The notes under the pieces were generated by a model, which was not told the DNA's origin, did not search any database, and saw only the letters and a list, made by a program, of their open reading frames with translations. A DNA stretch of 64,000 nt from Dolomedes plantarius (Eukaryota; Arthropoda; Arachnida; Araneae; Dolomedidae), in contig OU015497.1 in the NCBI GenBank assembly GCA_907164885.2, forward strand, positions 63,667,077 through 63,731,076, read 5' to 3'. Of the stretch, positions 10,462 to 21,639 are shown piece by piece. Each line of letters begins with the position of its first letter. The first letter of the stretch is position 1. The translations under genes and the position numbers were made by a program.

Positions 10462-12170
10462 TTAGACCTTCGGCTGGTAAGGGGCTTTCAATTTTATCAC
10501 TGTGGGTTTCCCCAGAAACATTCCTTTCACCAAATCCTCATCATCACTCTCAAGGGGTACGTTATGATCTAACGGAATAATAGAAATATCCTTTTCTCCC
10601 TTATCTTCGGAGTGTGGTTCAGTGTTGAAATTCTCACTGGGGCCCATCGGTGCTCCACTGTCGCTATCTGCACATTGCGGATCTTCACAAAATCTGACGT
10701 TTATGCTTTCTATCACATTGTCGGTGTCAGGGAACCATATCCTATAACCTTAGGTGTTAAAGGCATATCCTATCATAACCCCCTTTCTCGCCTTGGCGTC
10801 CAACTTTGCTCTATGCTGTCTTGGTACACCAACATATGCGATGGACCCAAACGGCTTCAAGTGGTTTACTGATGGTTTATATCTACCAAATAGTTCAAAG
10901 GGAGTTTTCCCTAAACCTTTATGGACGACCCTGTTCCAGACATATGTGAAACTTAAAACTGCATCAGGCCAAAATTTTGTTTCTAATCCACTATCTGCTA
11001 ACAAGCATTTTGCCCCATTTGATACCGTTTGATTATATCTCTCTGCCGTACAATTCTGCTCTGGCGTATATGTGTTCGTAAGCTCGTGTTTTACACCATG
11101 TTCATTGCAAAACGCTGTGAAATTGTTGTTTATGAATTCTGTTCCATTATCCGTACGGATACATTTCACCTTTCGTCCTAGGAACCTCTCTGCACGAGCA
11201 ACATGATTTCTAAAGATTCTAAATACCTCAGATTTTTCATGCATAGGGTAGACAGAGGATTTACCCGAAAAATCATCTATAATTGATAAAAAATACTTTT
11301 CACCGTTCCGACCAATAGTACTGCAAGGACCTCAAACATCCATATAAATCAAATCATTGGGGTGTTTAGAACGTCTAAAATTTATAGGTTTAAAACTTAC
11401 CCTCTTAAATTTATCGAGTGTACAGGTTTCGCAGACGAAATTATGCCCCTCAAATCTTTCCAAACCCTTTATGGCATGTTTCCTAATTGTGTCTCTGATT
11501 ACATATGGACTAATATGTGCCAACCTTCGATGTATTAACTCATCGTCAACTTTTCTTGACACACATGCTCTGTAATTTTCCTTCTGGCTAGCTATCCGGG
11601 GATTTTTAGGACAAACTTGATACAAACCATTTTTTAATTTAGCACAAAAAATAGTTTTTCCATACCGGTTTTTAACTCTTACACCACTCTGACCACCTTC
11701 GAATCTAAGACCTTGGCTGTCCAAAACAGAACCTGAAATCAAATTCAATTTAAAGTTAGGTGAGTACATAACATTATATAAATGAAAAATTCTGGAACCA
11801 AACTGAAGCTGAATAGTCCCTTTACCAATGATCGGGAAAGTCACACCTTCGATAGCTACGGATAATTTATCGTCTTGTATTTCCTCAAAGTGCTCGAACC
11901 ATTGCTTTACCTTGCAGAAATGATGACTAGCTGCAGTATCGAAAGTCCACAAGTTTGAAGACTCTTCGAAATTGCTGACATGGGCTTGCACGAAATTAGC
12001 TGACTGAAGACTAGAAGTCACCTTCTTAAAAGGTCGTTTTGATCTTGACTTATAACGTACAGGACTCATACCACGTGCGGGAGACCGACTTCGAATTGGC
12101 GTACTTTTCTGGTAATGTGTCGTATTCCCTGTCGAAACAAGTTGTCTAGGTTGGTACACAGGAACTGGAT
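10462..12170 (-). pseudogene. Copia protease and integrase (broken)
   Basis: The protease is seen by WTFDTAASHH (about 11,940; D-T-A in place of the common D-S-G). The pre-integrase zinc finger has its H-H pair in HRRLAHIS and its C-C pair in CETC (about 11,400-11,530). The integrase core has its first acid in the IDDFSGK region (near 11,265), the second at RTDNGTEF and the third at CTAERYNQT, then WNRVVHKGLGKTPFEL and FGSIAYV. In-frame stops lie at 11,332 (TGA) and 10,750 (TAA), and a frameshift lies near 10,470. Integrase joins the DNA copy to the genome; this one is inactive. Confidence 0.87.
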
Positions 12171-12999
12171 CTTTAACAGAACAATTTTTCTTAATGTGTC
12201 CCACTTGATTACACCTGTAACATATCACACCCTTCTGAAACATGTTGCTGCGTGTTACTGCAGAGTATGCCTTAACCTCATGTGCTTTACTACGATCTTG
12301 TTCTCGTAAGGTTAATCTATCTTCCTCTGCCAGTAACTCCACAAGAATATCCTTAAATTTATACTTTTCATCTGGCCACCGTAATATGGACTGTGATATA
12401 CTGTCATATTATTCTGGTAAGTAGCATAGCAACTGAAAACTGACGTAAAGTTCATTAATAGGGTGATTTATTCCACGTAATTTTTCGACAATTCTTGTTA
12501 AACGTGCTGCAAAAAGGCTGATTTTTTCATGCGATTGAATTCGGCTTGAAAATAACTCTGAGATCAGCTGCATATGTCGTGATCTATTGTCAGGTTCGAA
12601 AAATAATTTTAACTTAAGCCAAGCCTCACGAGCGTTTTCTATTCCTTCTATAACTTTCCGAAATTCAGGAGAAATATTCAGATAAATCAAGGAAACCGCT
12701 GCTCCAGCACGGAGATTATAATTTCTAATATCGAGATACGTGATTTCAGAGCCAGAATACCCTGCCTGTGTAACTACACTTTTCACGGCATCGGCATCTT
12801 TACCAAATACACCTTGAACGCTATCGGCATCTTTACTTGCTGCAACTATCTTTTCATGCTCAGTTTTTATTATAGGTGATAGCTCAGTACCTGCTACTAT
12901 ACCCCACCATCCCCTTTCCATAAGGATGTACTTCATATCTTCGACCCAATTGCCGTAATTATTTGCATTGAGTTTTTCTATCTGGGCCTGCATTTTCAA
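12171..12999 (-). pseudogene. gag: Copia gag with zinc knuckle, one in-frame stop
   Basis: It starts at an ATG at 12,999 (MKMQAQIEKLNANNYGNW), the usual copia-type gag beginning around NYxxW. The capsid-like region continues with WLKLKLFFEP, LISELFSSRI and LPE. A TAA at 12,409-12,411 interrupts the frame directly after LPE, but the same frame stays open and reaches the knuckle CYRCNQVGHIKKNC (about 12,180-12,220), a classic C-x2-C-x4-H-x4-C RNA-binding motif. The stop looks like a point mutation, because gag and pol are otherwise one continuous frame here. Gag forms the particle. Confidence 0.87.
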
Positions 13000-13225
13000 T
13001 TATCTTCACAAAATACACATTAATAAAAAAACTTCACTTGTCGTCTATATTTACTATCATTAATACTAAATTTAATGCCCCCCCCCATCTTCGGGGCCAC
13101 TGGTATACTCAACTACTTTACAAAAAAAAACAATCTTTAAAAGTTCAAAAAACATTTCAGGCTTTTATTCAGTATTTTTCATGGTCGTATTCTTTCAATA
13201 ACTCCTCTAGCCCATAACCATTTAT
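13000..13225 (-). promoter_or_regulatory. Copia leader with half-tRNA(iMet) primer binding site
   Basis: Five bases past the 5' LTR the minus strand reads TGGTTATGGGCT (13,209-13,220). Its GGTTATGGGC is complementary to the anticodon region of initiator tRNA-Met (GCCCAUAACC), the internal priming site known for Drosophila copia, and not to a tRNA 3' end. The rest, including a C-rich run, is an untranslated leader. Confidence 0.75.
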
Positions 13226-13967
13226 TGTTAGCGTACATGTTAAAAACATGCACGTCAACAATTCTTATTATTTATATTTAAATAGCAGAGTTTAAAAATG
13301 TGCAGTAAAAGCTATGTTAAAAAAAGGTATACGCTAAAACCATTAAAGTTGTTCAAAATCCTGTATAGACGACAAGACCTTTTAACAATAACTCAAAGTT
13401 TATTCATTTGAAAAACTGGTTAAGAATTAGATAAAAACAACAATATCAACATCTTTCTTCTTACTAATAATACTGGGGTTTTCTTTAGATCAGTTTTAAA
13501 AACAAACATTATATTTTATCATACTGTGATGGACTATCATAAGAATTAATATATAACTAATACAAAACGTCTTACTCTAGACAGGCTTGATACTTCATCC
13601 CATTTCATCAGCTCAAGAAGCTTGCGATAATGTGTGTATCCTTGATGTCGTGATGCCCGATGCCCCTTTCTCGAAAGTGTTCGCCGCTTATATACACTTA
13701 ACAAAAACCGATATTCAAATATCGTGTTGATTTACATCACTTCACTTGAAAAATGCTATCGGCTGGTAACTGAAGATTTGTGTTTAATTATGACGTATGG
13801 CAGATTGCCAGACATGACGTAATCTAAACGAAACTTACGTCGTTGATTCGGTTTAATTGAATCGCCTTTAACTTGAATCGGCTTAAAAATGGAAATGCAG
13901 AATATGACGTCAAACTTCGGAAAGGCAAGTAATTAATGAATCTTCATATTGGTTCATATTGCTAACA
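13226..13967 (-). repeat. Copia 5' LTR
   Basis: 742 bp, TGTTAGC...GCTAACA, nearly identical to 7321-8062. The promoter should lie here, but no core element was identified with confidence. Confidence 0.95.
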
Positions 13968-13997
13968 CCTCGCAACAGAGCGTACGTGTAAAGGGCG
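13968..13997. mobile_element. Palindromic MITE, copy A, right part
   Basis: It ends GTACGTGTAAAGGGCG, the inverse of the left end at 7249. It is separated from that end only by the copia element. Confidence 0.7.
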
Positions 13998-14003
13998 GTA
14001 ATT

Positions 14004-14175
14004 GCGCCCTTTACACGTATTCTCTTGGAGTGCTTGGAGCGTACGGGATTGCGCGCGGGAAAACTTGCAGTACGCTCCAAAGCAGCTTTCCCTTCCTCTC
14101 CGACACCTACACACGTGCACTCAATCGCGCGGGATCGTGGTTTCACGCAGGAAAGAACGTATGTGTAAAGGGCGC
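14004..14175. mobile_element. Palindromic MITE, copy B, 172 bp
   Basis: It begins GCGCCCTTTACACGTAT and ends ACGTATGTGTAAAGGGCGC. It shares GTGCTTGGAGCGTACGGG and ATTGCGCGC with copy A, then has a longer middle. Copies A and B are only six bases apart. Confidence 0.75.
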
Positions 14176-15203
14176 TAATGAGAGTCACTTTCCTGCAATC
14201 TAAAGAGATTACCCCTGAGAAAAGGGTTTAAGCTTGAAATGAACGATGAAAAATATATAATTTGAACAAAGTAATTAATTGGACAGGGAATCATAAAAGT
14301 TTGTAGAAAACAGGGATATAAAATTTATAACTTACTTAACAATTCTGTCATAATGACAATAATATAAATTTTTAATTTTTAAAATAAGTCACTAAACAAC
14401 AATTTTGTATCAATCTAATTATTTCATGTAGTCATTATCGACTTTTTATGAAGTAATTCCACGTTAATCTCTGTAAATAGGACATTTTATTAAAAATTAT
14501 TTCACTTATTTAAAACGTACCTTTAACTAAAAAAAAAAGGAGAAAAGCATCATTGTGCCAATGAAAACGATACCATATGCAGAAAACTTTAACAATTTAT
14601 TTTAGCTTACTGGTTATAGGTCACTGATTTTAAATTTAAATTTAACTGAAAAAAAAGAAAGTAGCATCACTAGGGTAATAAAAACTATAACATATACAAA
14701 ATAATCTCAAAAATTCATTATCAGAAGTAAAAATACAATTTTTAATGCCTTAAAATAATCCTCTTTCCCTCGAGTCCTTAAGCAGTAAATTAAATACAGG
14801 TAAACGGAAATGTGCCGAGAGCGTTGTTCAACATCCAGCAGTAGTAAAAACTGGGAAGCGAGGATAATACACGAGGCATGTTATTTTTTCCGCTTTAAAT
14901 ACCGGTGCCTTGTTTTTTTTTTCCCTGTTAGTTTTTGCGCAGTTTCACCGCTTGTCTCTCCCACACTTATTTTTTTCAAAAGAAACAGGTTATTTATTAT
15001 CTGCCCACTGCGTAATTTTTCCTTGCATTATGATATTACACCCGGTTTCCAAGAGGAAAGACAATTTTAAGGTTCACAAATACAAATTTTCTTTTACATC
15101 AGTGTATTCAGGAAATCATTTTGCATTTTATGCTTTAACTACCTAAATGAATTTTGAATCATTTATTGAACTATTTTAATAAACTATTTTAAGTAATTTG
15201 GTT
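14176..15203. other. AT-rich spacer without a gene
   Basis: No coding region or repeat is recognised. Short ORFs near 14,810-15,146 look random: serine/phenylalanine-rich with no known motif. Confidence 0.55.
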
Positions 15204-15205
15204 AA

Positions 15206-15395
15206 GCCCAGGGTAGCCTGGTGGTAGTGTGTTAACCTTGAACGGAGGAAGCTCAGTTCGAGTTGCAACGATCTCTTTTGAAGGACTTCGTGTCTAGGCA
15301 AGCTGCAGACAAGTTAAATCCGTAGACCGGTAAATACTTCCATGTGGTCAGATGTAGGGGGAAGGTAAGAGTCTCCAGATGTAGGCCCTGGTGTT
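15206..15395 (+). repeat. tRNA-derived SINE
   Basis: A box-A-like GGTAGCCTGGTGGTAGTG and a box-B-like CAGTTCGAGTTGC are about 35 bp apart, as in tRNA genes. The body carries GTCTAGGCAAG, CGTAGACCGG and CCAGATGTAGG, shared in part with the relic at 6,605. No clear end or target duplication was read. Confidence 0.6.
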
Positions 15396-15540
15396 GTTCG
15401 GCAAATTATCGCCTTGCTTCGAATTCAGGATAGCAGTATCATGCGTAGAAAATCTTCCTTGGAGTCCTTCCCTGTTACTTAATATAATTCTGAGAGGACA
15501 AAAAATATATGGTGCACAGAAAGCAAATTTCTGCACGAAC

Positions 15541-16013
15541 GTATAGTTTTAGAGAAACGTTTTTCGTGGAATGTGATTAGTATTTCAACAATAAAATAGA
15601 AAGAAAAAGTAGGAAAATGTACTGCCCGATATCTGTGAGTTAAAAAAATAGGGATTCAATGTCTTACTTCAAAAGCCTCAAAAGTTTATTTCTTTGACCT
15701 GTCAGCTTAGCTTGTAAAAGCTTTATTTAATTGATTAATTAATACATCTTATTCGGCGTCCCAGAGAAGGTGCAACGTATAGTTTTAGAGAAACGTTTTT
15801 CGTGGAATGTGATTAGTATTTCAACAATAAAATAGAAAGAAAAAAGTAGGAAAATGTACTGCCCGATATCTGTGAGTTAAAAAAATAGGGATTCAAAGTC
15901 TTACTTCAAAAGCCTCAAAAGTTTATTTCTTTGACCTGTCAGCTTAGCTTGTAAAAGCTTTATTTAATCGATTAATTAATACATCTTATTCGGCGTCCCA
16001 GAGAGGGTGCGTC
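15541..16013. repeat. 236 bp tandem duplication
   Basis: GTATAGTTTTAGAGAAACG begins at 15,541 and again at 15,777. The two copies are almost identical through to CCCAGAGA(A/G)GGTGC, so the duplication is recent. The second copy runs into a (TA)n array. Confidence 0.93.
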
Positions 16014-16017
16014 CCCA

Positions 16018-16655
<638 letters not shown>

Positions 16656-16884
16656 AACTAGAGCCCAAGGCTCACCTAGTTCTAAGATATTTATGGAATA
16701 CTGAAAAACAACAACTAGAGCCCAAGGCTCACCTAGTTCTAAGATATTTATGGAATACTGAAAAACAACAACTAGAGCCCAAGGCTCACCTAGTTCTAAG
16801 ATATTCATAGAATACTGAAAAAACAACAACTAGAGCCCAAGGCTCACCTAGTTCTAAGATATTAAATGGAATACTGAAAAAACA
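16656..16884. repeat. 57 bp minisatellite, four units, hairpin in each
   Basis: Units start at about 16,656, 16,713, 16,770 and 16,828. Each begins AACTAGAGCCCAAGGCTC and can fold on itself (GAGCC-CAA-GGCTC, with AACTA pairing to TAGTT). The rest of the unit is AAGATATTTATGGAATACTG plus an A-rich tail. Confidence 0.93.
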
Positions 16885-18239
16885 AAGTTTTTCTTTTAAT
16901 AAAAAGAAACGAGAGTTTCCTTGTTGCCACAGCGTAAAAAAGAAATATTTTTTCATCTCGTTCAGTTCACGGTGACAAAATTAAACAATGATAAATAAAT
17001 TCGCGTGAACAAAATAATAAATTTAAATAATCTTTTTGCTTTTAACATAATCAATTGAAACTTATGAAGTGGATTTCACAGTTTGGTCACATTAATCGTT
17101 AACAACAACAACAAAAAAAATGGTCACGATTTTCATTGTTATCCGATCATATTGCAAATATTCAGTTAATTATAGCGGAAAATAAATGGATCAATATTTA
17201 ACTATCAACAATGAGGTTCAGTTCTATAGTCAGAATTAGTTTTATGAGAGAAAATATATTACATTCCTTTTAAAAACTGTATAAACTTTTAAAGAAAACT
17301 AATCAAGTAAACCCAAATGCATGGAAAAATTCAAATAAATTGACAGATATTATAATTTGTTAAAAATCTGCATTTATGGTTAATATCTCTAAAGTATAAT
17401 TTGAAACTTTTGCACTTTTTATGAACGGTAACTATAAAACAAACTATAAGGAATTTTCAGAGAACTGTTCTAGCGCATTGGAACGAAAAAAATGAATATT
17501 AAAAGCCCACTTAAGGAGATAGTTCTATCTTCAAAGATTATTGAGTCCTTGGACGGCTTACGTTTGACTGATAACTTAACACCAGACGCTTTTCAACAAC
17601 TTGAGTTTCCAAGTGCACATTTTCAATTAAGATTTCCAATATAATTCTACTGATGGGGCAGAAAATATTAATTTGTAAGTGGCTTTCAACTAAATAGGAT
17701 TATTAATATTCATTAAGTCAGATATTTCATTAAGTCGCGGCTTTTCATTATGACAACAATAATGCTCTGAGTATTCCGGCGGTTGAAATTTAGCTGATGA
17801 AATATTTCTGGAAGCCACAAAAGCGTGTATCACAAGTTTTAATGAAATGAGAGAGATTGCGGCAAAAATGTTGAATAATTACGAGGAAAAAAATTTAAAA
17901 ATTAGAGAATAAAAAGAATTAATTAAGGGCGTTTTGAACTATTAATTCATAATTATGAAATAATGCAACAAGTTGTTCCGAAGAAATTTGGGAATCTTTT
18001 CTGTAGAAGGGGACAATTACTTATAAGCGATTAATTTCTATTACCCGCTATGCAGATTAAAATTAATAATCAATTAAATTTTCTAATCACCATCAGGATT
18101 GTGTGTTTTATAATATTTAATGTAATATAACTTAAACACTATTAATTTTGTTCTCATAATATTTGTGCGTTTAATTTTATCTTCTTTTATTTCTCTCTTT
18201 TGAGACAAGCATTGTTCGTTAATGATATTTTCTTTCAGC
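16885..18239. other. AT-rich spacer without a gene
   Basis: No coding, RNA or mobile-element signal was recognised. Confidence 0.55.
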
Positions 18240-18500
18240 GTTGGAATTGTCAAGTTATCTGGTAACTTGCCTCGAAGTGCAATGTCGTTGGTTCGATTGC
18301 CACTACAGGAAATCGAACCCCTTATTACCCTGGTATATAAGGGGTTAAATATACCCTGTTATTGAAATCATTTCTAAAGATGTAAGTCTTAGTTATTCAT
18401 TAAAAAGAAAGGGGTAAGGACTTCCTACATTTAAAGTCACCCTTAAGTGCTGCTGGGTACCAGCCTTATTGAGTTCGCTCAGCGCAGTGTTAACCCATGG
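18240..18500 (+). repeat. Possible tRNA-derived SINE
   Basis: CAAGTTATCTGGTAACTTGCC could hold a box A, and GTTGGTTCGATTGCC is a good box B about 35 bp later. Directly after is a hairpin with arms AACCCCTTAT and ATAAGGGGTT (about 18,316-18,347). Its limits are unknown. Confidence 0.45.
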
Positions 18501-18650
18501 GAAAAAATTTACGGAAATCAGGGTTAAAATATACTATTTTGGATTTAGCTACATTAAAGATTTTTCTTGAAATACATTTTTCATTCATCTCTTTATGACA
18601 GATTTTGCCTACGTTAGATTAGAGAGCTTATTTCCCATCACATTTTGACA

Positions 18651-18759
18651 GGTGATTGCCGAATGGCTAGATCGCTGGCATACAATTCAGATTTTGTGGT
18701 TTCGAGTCCCATTGTTGGCATGAATGTTTGTAGCCATTCGGAATCGGCTTTAAACTATA
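18651..18759 (+). repeat. tRNA-Leu-like SINE, 5' part (split by an insertion)
   Basis: GATTGCCGAATGGCTAGATC (box-A region) and GGTTTCGAGTCCC (box B) resemble a class II tRNA, closest to Leu/Ser. It runs to GCTTTAAAC and is then cut by the element at 18,760, continuing at 22,020. The uninterrupted copy is at 32,154. Confidence 0.82.
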
Positions 18760-19313
18760 CTGCCCTCCAAAGCATAAAAGGCGTATCTCAAAAAACTGTA
18801 AGTTTTGGGTATGTGCGTTTTTGTAAATCTACATCCCCGCATCTGCTGAATATTGTAGGATTTAATTTTTTTTAGTTTTTCTTCATTTTTTAATTATTCT
18901 TTTTTAATTTAACAGGTTTTTTAAGCAAAATTATTTATAATTTTATATTTAATTGAGATACACCCTTTTGGCTTAGCAAAAGTCACTAAGCATTAATTGG
19001 CAAAAGACCAACTATGTTACCAGAGATAAATTTTTCTGTTAAAATATGTAAAACATTTTGATGTATAATTCATGTAATTAATACACATTAATAGCATAAA
19101 TTTGTAAAAATACATCATTAATTGGAAAAAATACATTGTTAAATATTGGTTTTTATTTGAAAACAACGATTACGTAAATAATAACAATATAAGCATTTGT
19201 GTTACAAGATAGTCTTTATTCATTTGCTTCATAAATTTTAAGAACTAATAACAATGATACAGAGATAATAATTATAAACAACAAAGTTCGTCGTGTTTTC
19301 AACATTCTAGAAG

Positions 19314-20827
19314 TTATCCCCAAAACTGTAATCGGTTCTTTTCAAAGATACCGCCTAGGATCTTGAGAATTTTCTTCTTTTTATCCGCAGGAATTCCGTT
19401 GCACTTTTCTTGGCTTCTCGGTCCTGGTAGTTTGACTTTCTTGCTCACTTTGGCGTTCATAAAATTTAGCTCGATGATCTCGGATTCATCAAAGTCGGTT
19501 TTGTACTTAAAGTTTTTAAACCTATTGTAAATACAACTTCCACCTTGCTTTGTAGTACAGCCTCCGGTTTGTGAGGGTCAACTTATAAGTTGAAAATAAT
19601 CTTCTTCAAAAAATGTGAGTGAAGACCATGGGTAACAACCCCATTCTTAGGGACGCATTTTTTACTGCAGTGACAAAATCTTGGAAATCGAAAATTTGTT
19701 ACCCATTCGTTGCATAGATTTTTCAACTCTATGGCGGAACGAATCAGCAGTCATAAAGGTGAAGCCCGGTTCAAAATATTTTATTACTATTTCCAAAGCA
19801 ACAATTTCTTCTAAATTTATTATATAAAGGAGAAAAGAAAAGAGTGACTAATTCTTATTTTGTGAAGCACAGTTGTCGAGCTAAAGAGTAATTTCCTTTG
19901 TGTCTCGCTTCGACAACAAAAACTGGTAAAATGTGCTTATCAACTCGTCTTTGCTTCTACCGAAAATTACTTCATGCCGTAAAGCAGTGAAACTATGATA
20001 ACTCTTCTATTTTTTCCTACAGGAACAAAGCTCTCATTGTAGACAACAATGCGACTTGTAAATACTGCAGACTTGAACATTGGTAAATAACGTGACAACA
20101 TTGTTATTTTTTACATGTCTGCACAGTATACTACAGCATCATTGTTTTCATCATTTTCTTTATCTGCGGAATACCTGCGGAATACCTGCGGGTACGAGAC
20201 TTATTTGCTTTATCTTTGTGACTTTTCCATTTTTGACACAAAGATAATATTGAGGATTCATGATATCTTTGACTCTTCGCACGATTCACATTGTTCATGG
20301 CTCAACTTCACAATCGAAATATTCATATTTTTTATATTATATTTTTTTCTTTTCCTAATGGTACAATTTTTGGTACATTCAATATCATTTTTAAACCACT
20401 GGTATCAACATCTGTTTCATTATTTGTTGCTTCTGTAATACTCAATTCTCTACCATCGCTAGATTCAATCAAGTCCACTCTAAGTGGCTGTAATTCATAC
20501 CAGACAATGTCTTCATTGGATAGTTGGCTATTATTTACATGTATGTATGTCGAATGTTGGGCTAAATCATTGTCATTAAAATTGCTCTGTGTGGGAGTAA
20601 AGGATTGTCCAACTTTACTGCAGAGTTATCTTGAATATCGTCAAATTATTACAGTTAATCTTACATTCATTTTCCTCTAAATCTGGCATACTATCAGTTT
20701 TTGCCTCTGGAATGTAGTCAGGGTCTACATTATCAACATTGGTCTTCAGTTTGGTTGTTGGAAAAAAATCCTTCGTGTCTTAATTTAAAGCAGCCATTAC
20801 CATTCGTTTACCCCGAGACAATTCCAT
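19314..20827 (-). pseudogene. Decayed DUF7869-like protein (putative transposase)
   Basis: No long frame survives, but scattered minus-strand pieces occur in the right order. They are a start MELSRGKRMVM (20,827), an acidic stretch with DPDYIPEAK, then LCQKWKSHKDKANKSR (W-x2-H and A-x2-SR pattern), then VFTSRIVVYNESFVPVG, then HEVIFGRSKDELIS, then the core LDNCASQNKN, and finally KKILKILGGIF with a stop at 19,314. This order and the LDNCxxQNKN core match what I know of DUF7869 proteins, which are common in arthropod genomes and lack an assigned function. The Asp in LDNC may be a catalytic acid of an RNase H-like fold; this is inference. At least six stops or frameshifts are present, so it is dead. 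Confidence 0.72.
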
Positions 20828-21334
20828 GATATTCTGAAAAAAGAGCTAGTATTTTATTAAACTAATTAGAATTATCAAAAAATAATTGTAAAATATTTCG
20901 ATACGTTTTGTGCATATTTTCTTAAATTAAAGATAATGTGCTGTTTTGGATGTTTAAACTTGTAAAGGCCTATATAAAAATTATTAAATTGAAATTTATC
21001 TTATTTTTATTTCGTTTGTTTATCTCAATTACCATGCATTACAGTTTGAAATGAAACAAAAAATAAATGTTTATGTTTAAGCATAAATAGGTTCGAATCA
21101 TACTATTGTTGATTGATCAAATTTAATTAGTAATTACTAAATTAGTAATTACTATCATCTAATAAATAAACTTGTATTTACCTATTATAAGTTTCTTTAG
21201 TTGAATATTAAGATTAAGTATTGAAAATATAACACCGTAAAACGCAACTTTCCATAAGCAGCCGCCTGTTACAATAACAAAATCTCCTGTTACAATAATA
21301 ACAAAGCCTCATGAGTAACCTCAACTGTCTAATC

Positions 21335-21639
21335 CAGTTGTGGGCAAATTGCAGCCCGCGGGCCACATGCGGCCCGCTGAAGATTATTTTGTGGTCTGCC
21401 AAGACAGACAGAAAAATCCGGAAAGCCAAAAAATTGCCAAAGACAGCCAAAAACTCCAAGACAGCCAGGAAACTGCCAATGTTTAATTTATTTTATATTT
21501 ATTGATTTGTATGATACAATTTATACCTTTTCTGAAAAGCAAAGTTAACTAATAAATGCAATAATTTTAAAAGGTCGGCCCTCCGCTAACATCCGCTTCC
21601 AGAAAGCAGACCCCGAACAAAAATAATTGTCCATCCCTG
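21335..21639. mobile_element. hAT-type non-autonomous element, nested
   Basis: The ends CAGTTGTGGGCAAATT and AATTGTCCATCCCTG are imperfect inverted repeats with CAG...CTG termini. The palindromic GC-rich GCAGCCCGCGGGCC follows, as in many hAT MITEs. The 8 bp flanks GTCTAATC and GTCAAGAC match at five positions. A separate hairpin (CCCGCCAAAC / GTTTGGCGGG) lies just outside at about 21,650-21,682. Confidence 0.68.

Larger units (their letters stand above)
7321..13967 (-). mobile_element. Ty1/copia LTR retrotransposon, full length, coding broken
   Basis: Two LTRs of 742 bp each bracket the element; both begin TGTTAGC and end GCTAACA. By eye they differ at roughly 8-10 positions (about 1%), so insertion is fairly recent. 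On the minus strand the order is LTR, primer site, gag, zinc knuckle, protease, integrase, RT, RNase H, purine tract, LTR, with integrase before RT as in copia. Flanks do not show an identical 5 bp duplication (ACTTG left, CCTCG right). Stops and frameshifts make this copy non-coding. Confidence 0.95.

Noticed and set aside
16656..16884. CRISPR-like array of four repeats
   Set aside because: Units are contiguous without unique spacers, and the DNA is eukaryotic; it is a minisatellite.
20115..20680. Plus-strand ORFs of 107 and 129 residues
   Set aside because: They lie antisense to the decayed DUF7869-like gene and are its shadow.
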